DNA from: Candidatus Hydrogenedentota bacterium
GTDB taxonomy: Bacteria; Hydrogenedentota; Hydrogenedentia; Hydrogenedentales; SLHB01
NCBI GenBank assembly: GCA_029552745.1
Contig: JAKPDK010000152.1
Span: 1-64,000, forward strand
DNA: 64,000 bases
Direction of reading: 5' to 3'
A program made the translations under genes and the position numbers. The notes under the pieces were generated by a model, which saw nothing but the letters and a program-made list of their open reading frames with translations, was not told the DNA's origin and searched no databases. Position 1 is the stretch's first letter. Every line of letters begins with the position of its first letter. This document shows positions 45,770 through 53,133 of this stretch, piece after piece.

Positions 45770-45920
45770 TGTTATTTCGAGGAGCGAGTCCCCGAGCGAC
45801 GAAGCAATTTCCTCCCTTTTTGTAGGAACGCAACACGTTGCGCCCTTCCCGTCTCCGGGTTTCCCCCGACTTCCTGAGGGGATTGTCACATCGTGCCTGG
45901 CGGCACTCCTCACAATGACA
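45770..45920. repeat. Degenerate long inverted repeat (REP/MITE-like) inside the IS remnant
   Basis: The left arm (about 45770-45815) reads CGAGGAGCGAGTCCCCGAGC then GACGAAGCAATTTCC. The right arm (about 45876-45920) is its imperfect inverse: GGGGATTGTCACATCGTG, then CCTGGCGGCACTCCTCACAATGACA with the same spacing. The arms resemble the widespread palindrome with GAGGAGCGA and GACGAAGCAAT blocks that recurs in many bacterial genomes. About 60 bases lie between the arms. Confidence 0.55.
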
Positions 45921-46092
45921 GGGTGGGAATGCAGCACTAGAGGACGCAGTCCTGAAACGAGTATCTCGCCAATAAACACATCAGGGGGACATAAATAACT
46001 CACATGTATCTCAGGATGCCCCGCGTCGGTGCCCTTTCCTTAAAGACCTTCATGGAAGATGACCCCTTCAATTTCTCATTCTATATAACAAA

Positions 46093-46119
46093 CAGTGCCA
46101 AAGGTAATGGACTTATACA
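46093..46119 (+). repeat. Right terminal inverted repeat of the IS remnant
   Basis: Near copy of the IS end at window bases 114-141 (AGTGCCAAAGGTA and ACTTATACA shared). Its last base is 5 bases from the -35 box of the 6S-like RNA promoter. Confidence 0.65.
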
Positions 46120-46124
46120 AACCC

Positions 46125-46153
46125 TTGACGGTAACCCGGACGTCTGATAGAAT
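46125..46153 (+). promoter_or_regulatory. Promoter of the 6S-like RNA
   Basis: TTGACG (46125-46130), exactly 17 bases, TAGAAT (46148-46153). Predicted start near 46160. Confidence 0.75.
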
Positions 46154-46159
46154 TAAATC

Positions 46160-46386
46160 ACAAAAGGCGTTCACCCTGCGGTGTTCGACCCGGATCGGAA
46201 ACATTGATCCTTAAGAATGAATCATGGAGTCCAATATTTGTGTAGCGGACGACAAGCCCCCTTGAGGGGAAGCCGGTATGCTACCGTGAGGACACCGCCT
46301 TAGTGGGAAGGTTCATTTTGTTTCCAAACCGACGGCATATGCGGGGGGAACATAGAAGAAGCGGGAAAATTTCCCGCTTTTTTATT
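46160..46386 (+). ncRNA. ssrS: Structured RNA, probably 6S RNA
   Basis: No open frame fits here, but promoter, folded core and terminator are all present. The core closes with GCGGTGTTC (near 46179-46187) pairing with GGACACCGC (near 46290-46298), including one G-U pair. The CCCTGCGGTGTTCG block matches what I recall of the 5' closing stem of 6S RNAs. Inside are the short hairpin CGGTA-TGC-TACCG on the 3' side, CCCC-TTGA-GGGG, and GTCC...GGAC. 6S RNA mimics an open promoter and sequesters housekeeping RNA polymerase in stationary phase. The mature ends are uncertain; the core is about 46165-46320. Another structured RNA is possible; no covariance search could be run. Confidence 0.6.
46360..46386 (+). 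terminator. Intrinsic terminator of the 6S-like RNA
   Basis: Stem AGCGGGA / TCCCGCT (nearly palindromic with AAATT between), followed by a T-run at 46378-46383. Confidence 0.85.
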
Positions 46387-46539
46387 TGTTTTGCTAAAAA
46401 TATATAAAAGCTCGAAAAAATGGAGGCTCCGGAGTAATTATTTGTCAATAGTTTACCCGTTATTTCGATTACTTGTAAGCTAACTCGACTTGGCAAAGGC
46501 TTGTGAAGACACTCAAAAAATATGTGAAAAAAAAAGTAT

Positions 46540-46569
46540 TTGACAAGAGATAAGGTTAGAGGGTATGAT
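46540..46569 (+). promoter_or_regulatory. pilMNOPQ promoter, distal
   Basis: TTGACA (46540-46545), 18-base spacer, TATGAT (46564-46569). The sequence around it is strongly AT-rich. Confidence 0.75.
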
Positions 46570-46589
46570 AGATGGTGCTAAGAAAAGTG

Positions 46590-46618
46590 TTGACAAATAG
46601 TGAGATATTTGCTAGTAT
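46590..46618 (+). promoter_or_regulatory. pilMNOPQ promoter, proximal
   Basis: TTGACA (46590-46595), 17-base spacer, TAGTAT (46613-46618); start near 46625, about 30 bases before the leader ORF. Confidence 0.7.
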
Positions 46619-46655
46619 CCTATATAGCTAAAGGCTCAAATGGGGAGTTCATAAG

Positions 46656-46742
46656 ATGGACAAGCAGGGGCTTTATACGCGGTTGGGCAAGAAATGGCCT
46701 GTGAAAACCGCGGGGAGAATCATCTGCCGTGCTTTCGTCTAA
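46656..46742 (+). CDS. Possible 28-residue leader peptide overlapping pilM
   Basis: ATG 46656 to TAA 46740-46742, with GGGGAG 8-9 bases upstream, a better ribosome site than that of pilM itself. The peptide is basic (MDKQGLYTRLGKKWPVK then TAGRIICRAFV). It overlaps the pilM GTG by 14 bases in another frame, so its translation could deliver ribosomes to pilM. It may be a coupling ORF without a working product, or chance. Confidence 0.35.
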   Translation: MDKQGLYTRLGKKWPVKTAGRIICRAFV

Positions 46743-47994
46743 ACCAACAAAGGCCATCGGGCTGGATATCGGTTCGCATTCCGTAAAAGCAGTTCAGATT
46801 TCAAAATCGGGGGATACTCTTCGAGTAGAACACGTTGGGTATGCCGTGATTGATCCAGCGCAGATGACGACCGACCCCATAGAAGCGCAAGGAGCGGCTG
46901 TTCTTTCCGCCCTGGAAGGTTTTGCAACCAAGAACGCAGTTTTTGTCGGGGCTTTACCTGGACAGACGGTTGTGATTCGTTATCCGCGTCTACCCGATAT
47001 GCCTGACGAGGACTTGCGCCAGGCCATAGAACGGGAAGCGGCACAAAACTTGCCTTTCGAGCTTTCTGAAGTTTTCCTTGATTTTGTTGTTCTTGATAGA
47101 GGTGTTGAGAACGAAGAGCAGGTTGCAAAGGTCTTGCTCGTAGCTGCAAAACATGAGCTTATAGACTCTTGTGTTCGTGTGGCTGAAGCGGCAGGCTTGC
47201 AATATGCGATCTTGACTGTTGATGCGTTGGCTTTGGCTGATGCGGCAGAATCGTGCGGGTTTCTGGGCGTCAATGAGACCGTATCGTTGATAGATATCGG
47301 TGCCACGTCAACGATTGTGCATTTTGTCAAAGATGGTATATCGAATTATTATCGTGACGTGAATTGGGGTACAAAGGAATTGGTGCAAGCGATTTGTCGA
47401 GCAAATCGTTGCGAGCCACCTATAGCGGAACAGATCTTAAGAGAATGGGGTAAACGGAGCCTGGCCGATACTGGTTCGGGAGAATTTATTACCGAGAAAA
47501 GTGATATGGTTGTTTCGGATGAGCCAGAACCTTTGTCCGCGGAAGAACCACCGGAGTTTTCTTTGGATGGCGAACTAGGCGATCTTGGTGGATCCCCTCT
47601 GGAACCTTTGGAAGAAGAAAAACCCAAACCTTCTCAAAAAGACCTGCGAAAGTCGAATGTAGCGGAATCATCTGCCACTCAAGAAGGGGAACAACTGATT
47701 CGCATTCCCTTGTCAAACTTCGTCAATGAAATTCGCCGCTCATTTGATTTTTATGAACACCAAATGTACGAACGGCCTGTAGAACGCGTTCTGGTAAGTG
47801 GTGGTGTGAGCGCGGCACCTTTCATCAAAGAGCGTTTGAAGCAAGAACTCGGTCTCGACCAAATTGAGATTGCTAATCCTGCATCAAGCCGCTTGGTTCT
47901 TGGACGTACGGAAGACATAGCGCCCTTGTTAAAACAGCCGGCTCAGTTTATGGTGGCGGTCGGTCTAGCCGCGCGGGGAGCAGCAGAGATATGA
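46729..47994 (+). CDS. pilM: Type IV pilus inner-membrane platform protein PilM
   Basis: 421-residue actin-like ATPase that binds the cytoplasmic tail of PilN. It shows AIGLDIGSHSVKAVQISKSG at 9-28, LPDMPDEDLRQAIEREA at 88-104, and SLIDIGATSTIVHFVKDG at 186-203. VLVSGGVSAAPFIKERLKQE lies near the C terminus. An acidic, proline-rich segment at about 245-322 is inserted before the last subdomain and is not part of ordinary PilM, so the protein is about 70 residues longer than usual. Start is GTG. The TGA stop overlaps the pilN ATG by 4 bases. Confidence 0.92.
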   Translation: MLSSKPTKAIGLDIGSHSVKAVQISKSGDTLRVEHVGYAVIDPAQMTTDPIEAQGAAVLSALEGFATKNAVFVGALPGQTVVIRYPRLPDMPDEDLRQAIEREAAQNLPFELSEVFLDFVVLDRGVENEEQVAKVLLVAAKHELIDSCVRVAEAAGLQYAILTVDALALADAAESCGFLGVNETVSLIDIGATSTIVHFVKDGISNYYRDVNWGTKELVQAICRANRCEPPIAEQILREWGKRSLADTGSGEFITEKSDMVVSDEPEPLSAEEPPEFSLDGELGDLGGSPLEPLEEEKPKPSQKDLRKSNVAESSATQEGEQLIRIPLSNFVNEIRRSFDFYEHQMYERPVERVLVSGGVSAAPFIKERLKQELGLDQIEIANPASSRLVLGRTEDIAPLLKQPAQFMVAVGLAARGAAEI

Positions 47995-48641
47995 TTCGCG
48001 TTAATCTACTTCCGCCGCATCTGCGCCCGATACGAAGAAGCCCTATCCCTTATCTCATCGGGGGTGGCATTTTATTGATTACGCTGGTGGGGATAGTGAG
48101 TGTGTACATTTCGAATCAAGCGGCTATCAGCCGGAAAAAGGCGGAGTTGGAACAACATAAAAAACAACTCGCAGAGCTTGAGCCTATTCGAAAGGAGTCG
48201 GACGAGCTTGAGGCTTTGAAAGCGCGTTTGGCAGATAAGATCAATACAATTGCAGAAATCACCGGTGATAGAATTATTTGGTCAAGGCAGTTATACAATT
48301 TGGCGCGGCTTGCTCCCAAAAATTTCTGGTACAAGAGCATCAGTCTGGAGGAGAAACAGTACCGCGAGCAGCAGCCTGTTTATGATAAACAGACAAAACA
48401 AACCAAGATGCAGACTGTCACCGTTACAAAGCCCATTTTAAAAGTCGAGGGGTATGTTACCGAGGCGGAAGATGGTACGAAGGACGCAAGTTTGCTGATG
48501 CGTGCCACCGAAGCGGATGAGGAATTCTCCAGCATGTTCCAATTGGAACCTCCTTCATTCAAGGATACAGAGTTTGAAGGGGTTCCAGTCAAAAGTTTCA
48601 CATTAGAGTATTTGATTCAACCGAGAAAGACGGGGCCATGA
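47991..48641 (+). CDS. pilN: Type IV pilus assembly protein PilN
   Basis: 216 residues. The cytoplasmic MIRVNLLPPHLRP motif is the PilM-binding INLLP motif. One membrane helix (about 22-42) is followed by a coiled coil (AAISRKKAELEQHKKQLAEL) and a periplasmic ferredoxin-like domain (SRQLYNLARLAPKNFWYKSI). PilN pairs with PilO and links PilM to the PilP/PilQ side. It overlaps both neighbours by 4 bases. Confidence 0.9.
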   Translation: MIRVNLLPPHLRPIRRSPIPYLIGGGILLITLVGIVSVYISNQAAISRKKAELEQHKKQLAELEPIRKESDELEALKARLADKINTIAEITGDRIIWSRQLYNLARLAPKNFWYKSISLEEKQYREQQPVYDKQTKQTKMQTVTVTKPILKVEGYVTEAEDGTKDASLLMRATEADEEFSSMFQLEPPSFKDTEFEGVPVKSFTLEYLIQPRKTGP

Positions 48642-49246
48642 ACACCACGTTGTTTCGCACGACAGTCACACCAAAAGACTGGATGGCCTTTGCGTTTTTG
48701 TTATGCTTGGCTGCACTCTTAGCTGCCTTGTTCTACTTCGTTGTCCATCACGGTCAAAAGACTACGTTGGCATCGTTGGAACAAGAAGACAAACAGGTGT
48801 TGGCTGACTTGATGGAAGCCGAATTAAAACGTTCTACCATTGAAAAACTTCGCCAGGAAATGCAGAAAACAACACAACTGGTCTCAGATTTTGATAGGCG
48901 GCTTCCGTCCACCCGAGAAATTGCTACTCTTGTCACGCGTTTTGAAGAAATGGCAAACGAACTCAATTTGCGGATCAACGTCACCCCGTTGTCTATTCTG
49001 CGCGACGAACGAAAGGAGACTATACCGTACAACATCAAAGCGTATGGCGATTTTCACCAAATCACCTCTTTCATAAACCGTCTGGAACGTTTTGAAAGAT
49101 ACCTTAAGATTTCCGATCTGAAAATTCGTGAGGAAAAAAATGGAGTCAGTGAGGCGGAGTTTACGCTCAGTACATACCGGTTCATTGAGCCTGTGCCGCC
49201 TAACTTGTCTCAAACCGCTCAAGCGGCTTCTGGAGCGGCAAAATGA
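48638..49246 (+). CDS. pilO: Type IV pilus assembly protein PilO
   Basis: 202 residues: short cytoplasmic tail, membrane helix (about 13-36, FLLCLAALLAALFYFVV), coiled coil (LEQEDKQVLADLMEAELKRS), then a periplasmic domain with RLPSTREIATLVTRFEEMAN and YGDFHQITSFINRLERFERY. Forms the PilN/PilO heterodimer of the alignment complex. 4-base overlaps on both sides. Confidence 0.9.
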   Translation: MNTTLFRTTVTPKDWMAFAFLLCLAALLAALFYFVVHHGQKTTLASLEQEDKQVLADLMEAELKRSTIEKLRQEMQKTTQLVSDFDRRLPSTREIATLVTRFEEMANELNLRINVTPLSILRDERKETIPYNIKAYGDFHQITSFINRLERFERYLKISDLKIREEKNGVSEAEFTLSTYRFIEPVPPNLSQTAQAASGAAK

Positions 49247-49884
49247 CCACGGATATCCGAAAAATCGCTATTATTGTTGTTTTAGGCATTGCCTTTGTCA
49301 GTGTGTTATGGTGGCAGCTTCGTCCGAGCGAAGAAGAAAGACGCATTAGGGAAAATTTCGCGAAAAGTCAAACACAGATGGCTCAAGGACAAACACCTGC
49401 GGCAACCACTTCGGCGCCCGCCAACGCGGCCCAGGCTAGCCGCCAGGGTACCGCAACCGCTCCAGCAGCTCCGGCACCGGGCGCTCAACCTGCATCGGCC
49501 AGCCAGCAGTCAAAGTCTGTGTTTAAGAAAAGTAACGTGGATTTGGATGCATTACTCGCCAGTGTCAAAGAAGTAGATTTTGACTACCAAAAAGAGCGTA
49601 CGGAAAGGAACCCGATGAGACCTTTGGTCGGGAAGAACACACCCAGTGTTGTAGCCGCGGGGGGCCGTCCTGTCATGTCTCACGCCGCCGAGGCCATTGT
49701 ACGCGCAATGCGAGTGACGGGTATCGTTTATAACCCCAAAGACCCTCTTGCCGTTATCAACGATCAAGTGGTTCGAAAGGGATACGCTTTTGATTCTAAT
49801 CTTGTCGTGGAAGATATTGAGCCTACACGCGTCTTGTTGCGTGCGAATGACGCCGTGATCCCCATCGAGATGGAGGAGCCGTGA
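49243..49884 (+). CDS. pilP: PilP-like alignment protein (GspC-type HR domain)
   Basis: 213 residues. The N-terminal membrane helix (about 7-25) has no lipobox, unlike canonical lipoprotein PilP. A flexible Ala/Pro/Gln-rich linker (about 40-90) follows, then ERNPMRPLVG and the C-terminal beta domain VTGIVYNPKDPLAVINDQVV...RVLLRANDAVIPIEM, the PilP/GspC homology region. It would connect PilN/PilO to the secretin. It lies in the expected place before pilQ. Confidence 0.75.
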   Translation: MTTDIRKIAIIVVLGIAFVSVLWWQLRPSEEERRIRENFAKSQTQMAQGQTPAATTSAPANAAQASRQGTATAPAAPAPGAQPASASQQSKSVFKKSNVDLDALLASVKEVDFDYQKERTERNPMRPLVGKNTPSVVAAGGRPVMSHAAEAIVRAMRVTGIVYNPKDPLAVINDQVVRKGYAFDSNLVVEDIEPTRVLLRANDAVIPIEMEEP

Positions 49885-49887
49885 AAT

Positions 49888-52800
49888 ATGTTTTCTAAAA
49901 AGCGGTTGTACGTGCTGGTTGTTATTGCCATTTTTTCACAAACGGCTATAGGGTTTGCGTTCTCGGGAGCCGTTTTGGATGCGCGCAAAGAGGACGTACT
50001 TAAAAATATTCTGAAGGAGCTTGGATACACTCAAGACGAAACCACGCTCTTGGAAGCTTCTCAAAGAGCGGCGTCCCTTGTGGACGTTTGCATACACGAG
50101 AGTTCATCCTTGTGCCGTGTTGCCCTCACGATTTCAGGGAAGGTTTTGTATGACTTCGAGCCTTGCAACGCAGAGTCCACAAGGTGGAAATTCGAGCTCT
50201 ATAACACCTTGAGTCTCTACCCAGAAAGAACCATTGCCTCGTCAAAAGGTATCCTTTTAAAGGACATATGGGTAAAGGTCTATGCCATCCAACCTCTTTT
50301 CGTTACAAGGGTGTATCTCGAGACGCGAGAGCCGTCTGTTCTAAAGGTATCCACTACGACACAGGGTTTAGAAATTGCCTTGCACTCTGACAGGTCGTCC
50401 GAAGAGACCGCCAGCCCGCTTGTAGCTACTGCGCGCAAGTTGGGTGAGGAACTAGATCATAGGTTGCGCCAGTTAGAGATTGAAGCTGCAAAGAACACTG
50501 AATATGTCTTACGCGAGGTCGGCCGCAAAGATGCGCACATCCCAGCAAAAGACAAAGAGATTTTGGAAGCCTCTTTGCAAACCCTTCTGGGAGAGGCCTT
50601 AGCTCCGCTCGAGTCCTTAAAAAATGAAGTTACTGTCCAACGCGGGGAACTTATGGACCTCTTACCGAAACTTGAGGCCAGCGTCTCCGCAAATCCTGAT
50701 CTCGAGAATCGGCTTAATGCATTACAAGATAGTCTAAACCAAGAAGCATCGGCACGATCGCAACAGCTTACTGAGGTGGCCTTGAAATGTCAGGAAATCG
50801 TTACTACTGTCAACGCAAAGCTGGAAGCGGCGTCCGTCAAGGGTGAAAAAGAAGTTGTCGTTCCTGATCTCGCTGAATTGGAGCCTCCTACTGAAACAAA
50901 AGGACAAGATACCCTGCGACTTATTGCAAATAATCTAACGACTCAAGGACTCAGACCTGACAAACCATCTAATTCCCGCAACGAAAATCTAACAGCTGTT
51001 TTTACTCCGGTGCCTCTGGCGGATCTTAACATAACAACGAGCATGTATCCTCAGTTTGCCGCTACAGAGGAACCGACGACGTCCAGCCAGGATGCTGGGT
51101 CAGCAGATACAGCATCCCCAGAAACGCCTAGCCCTGAGAATGCTCCAACGCACGAGGCGACGCCTGGCGCGTCTTCTCCCACGTCTCCGCCTGCTCCTCT
51201 GCCACCACCTCAAAAAGAAACGGTTACAGTTTCTACTCCAACGGGGACATTTCTGCCACGCGGGGGTGATGCAAACGTCAGCGCCTCACCCTTTGTCCAT
51301 ACCGGCGCAGAAAAAGAATATCATGGGGATCCTTTGTACAGGCCCGTCACCCTAGACTTTCGTCAAATGGAGCTGACGAATGCCGTTGCTCTCCTGGCAC
51401 AAGCCGCACAAATCAACGTGATTGCAGGCACAGATGTAACCGTGGCAGGGACGGTTACTGCTTACCTAAAAGACGTTCCATTGTTGACAGCTATGGAAAC
51501 TGTGCTCCGCATGAACGATTTGGGGATTGTGGAAGAGGAAGGAATTTTCCGCATCGTTCCTTATGAACAAGCCGTTGCAGCGAAACGAGTCACCCGAATG
51601 GTGCACCTCGAAAAAGGCGATATCAAAGAGATAGAGAAGACGCTACAGGCCATTGGCCAAGCATTTCCCGCAGGCGAACAAGTCACTATAACTTCCAGTC
51701 AAACTACTAATACGTTGCTTCTTTCGGGGCCTGAAAAGCGAATCGCCCAAATGGAGGCAATAGCCCGTGACCTCGACGTAGCGAAGCCGGTCTTACCTAC
51801 AATCACCGAGACAATCAAACTAAATTATTCCGAACCCGATCAACTTGTCAGTGTTGTAAAAGGCATGCTCACTCCTGAAGGGGTAGGGAGTGTCGAGGCG
51901 GATCCTCGCGGAAGACAGCTAATAGTAACGGATATGCCCGTGGTCATCGAACAGGTACGGAAACTCGTTGCAGAACTGGATGTTCCCGTGAAGCAAGTGG
52001 GTATTGAGGCGATGGTAATAGATGCCGTGATGCGCGATAACGCCCAAACAGGGGTGAACTGGCTCCTGGACCTTGTGCGGGAACATCCGAGTCCACAGGC
52101 TAATTTAACGCCGTTGCGGGACAGAGTTAACAGAAGGGGCAATATAATTGGTACAGCTCATGACCTTAACACAGGGGTAGATTTTGTGACGCCTGGCGCT
52201 ACCGCAGGGAATCTTGCGTTTGGCTTGCTAACGGATTCATTTGATTTGAGAGGGGCGATCAGTGCGGAAGTCCTAAATAGGAATGCCCAAATTCTCGCTA
52301 ATCCCGTTGTCGTCACAACGGAGAACAAAGTTGCGACCATAGACATTACGCAAGAGTATCCGTACACGCAGCTAACACAGTCCACTCAAGGCCCGCCCGT
52401 GGCATCGACCGCGTTTAAATCCATTGGCATTACACTGGAGGTGACGCCGCGCGTCACACATAATAATGAGATTGTCGTCGATATAAACACGAAACAAAGC
52501 TCCATCAGCGGTTTTTCTGTGGATAATGTGCCCATAGAAGAAAAGCGGAGCGCAAAAACCACGCTACGGACTACGGACAATCGGACAATTTTCATTGGAG
52601 GGTTGCGCCGTGCCGACAACACGACGGATATTCGTAAGGTCCCGGTGCTGGGCGATGTTCCCGTGTTTAGTTTTCTGTTTAGAAATAACACCATCAACAA
52701 GATCAACACCGAGCTGCTCGTTTTCCTGACATGTCGCGTGATAGATGAGGCACTTCCTCCGCTCACAGACGAACAGCAGGTGGAATATGAGCGTTTAGAC

Positions 52801-52902
52801 AACACGCCGCGGGTGCCAAACTCGCAGCGCGATTTATTCCATTCCCTGGTGAAACCCAAAGAGGTGATTGACCCGTCTCTGAAATGGCGCCGAACTCAGT
52901 AG
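49888..52902 (+). CDS. pilQ: Type IV pilus secretin PilQ (long N-terminal region)
   Basis: 1004 residues, longer than most PilQ (about 600-800). Signal peptide at 1-24. An unidentified region of about 350 residues includes a coiled-coil stretch (about 180-310). A Pro/Ser/Thr linker follows (about 380-450, holding ENAPTHEATPGASSPTSPPA). The recognisable secretin follows. Its STN-like domain is VTLDFRQMELTNAVALLAQA (about 487); the N1-type repeats include LNYSEPDQLVSVVKGML. The barrel holds VQVGIEAMVIDAV-like text, TTLRTTDNRTIFIGGLRR and VPVLGDVPVFSFLF. It forms the outer-membrane pore. GAGGAG precedes the ATG; a terminator follows the stop. Confidence 0.9.
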   Translation: MFSKKRLYVLVVIAIFSQTAIGFAFSGAVLDARKEDVLKNILKELGYTQDETTLLEASQRAASLVDVCIHESSSLCRVALTISGKVLYDFEPCNAESTRWKFELYNTLSLYPERTIASSKGILLKDIWVKVYAIQPLFVTRVYLETREPSVLKVSTTTQGLEIALHSDRSSEETASPLVATARKLGEELDHRLRQLEIEAAKNTEYVLREVGRKDAHIPAKDKEILEASLQTLLGEALAPLESLKNEVTVQRGELMDLLPKLEASVSANPDLENRLNALQDSLNQEASARSQQLTEVALKCQEIVTTVNAKLEAASVKGEKEVVVPDLAELEPPTETKGQDTLRLIANNLTTQGLRPDKPSNSRNENLTAVFTPVPLADLNITTSMYPQFAATEEPTTSSQDAGSADTASPETPSPENAPTHEATPGASSPTSPPAPLPPPQKETVTVSTPTGTFLPRGGDANVSASPFVHTGAEKEYHGDPLYRPVTLDFRQMELTNAVALLAQAAQINVIAGTDVTVAGTVTAYLKDVPLLTAMETVLRMNDLGIVEEEGIFRIVPYEQAVAAKRVTRMVHLEKGDIKEIEKTLQAIGQAFPAGEQVTITSSQTTNTLLLSGPEKRIAQMEAIARDLDVAKPVLPTITETIKLNYSEPDQLVSVVKGMLTPEGVGSVEADPRGRQLIVTDMPVVIEQVRKLVAELDVPVKQVGIEAMVIDAVMRDNAQTGVNWLLDLVREHPSPQANLTPLRDRVNRRGNIIGTAHDLNTGVDFVTPGATAGNLAFGLLTDSFDLRGAISAEVLNRNAQILANPVVVTTENKVATIDITQEYPYTQLTQSTQGPPVASTAFKSIGITLEVTPRVTHNNEIVVDINTKQSSISGFSVDNVPIEEKRSAKTTLRTTDNRTIFIGGLRRADNTTDIRKVPVLGDVPVFSFLFRNNTINKINTELLVFLTCRVIDEALPPLTDEQQVEYERLDNTPRVPNSQRDLFHSLVKPKEVIDPSLKWRRTQ

Positions 52903-52929
52903 TTAAAGGTTCGTCGTAGTTCGCCCTTT

Positions 52930-52960
52930 GCACCTCCTTATAGGAGGTGCAGTTTATTTA
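52930..52960 (+). terminator. Intrinsic terminator of the pilMNOPQ operon
   Basis: 9-base stem GCACCTCCT / AGGAGGTGC with a TAT loop (52930-52950), followed by AGTTTATTTA; the T-tract is broken, so it may be incomplete. Confidence 0.7.
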
Positions 52961-53133
52961 GGTATAGGTGGCTTTCTCACCGCGGCATGAGCCGACATGT
53001 TACGTTTTTGATGGTAGTCTTTGGGTGGTTGCGGGGAACTCTTGGCCGCTTATGAATGATGTAGAGTGACTTTCACTAAAACATGCCGACGTAATAGGTA
53101 TATCCACGCGAAGCAATAAGGAGAAGGCCGAGT

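Larger units (their letters stand above)
45707..46119 (+). mobile_element. Decayed insertion sequence bounded by terminal inverted repeats
   Basis: A 413-base remnant. The left end (45707-45734) starts TGCATAAGTTCACAAACTC and runs into TTGGCACTG. The right end (46093-46119) is CAGTGCCAAAGGTAATGG then ACTTATACA. The two are imperfect inverted copies that share a perfect 9-base core, and the right end matches the IS end at window base 141. Bases about 46035-46092 look like a scrambled transposase tail. Flanks AACTC and AACCC may be a worn target duplication. The element carries the palindromic repeat at 45770-45920 and has no intact gene. Confidence 0.65.

Noticed and set aside
45671-45998. Two overlapping open frames of 68-90 codons in the 45.7-46.0 kb gap
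   Set aside because: They lie across the IS remnant and the palindromic repeat, lack ribosome sites and have low-complexity, Arg/Pro/Ser-rich translations.
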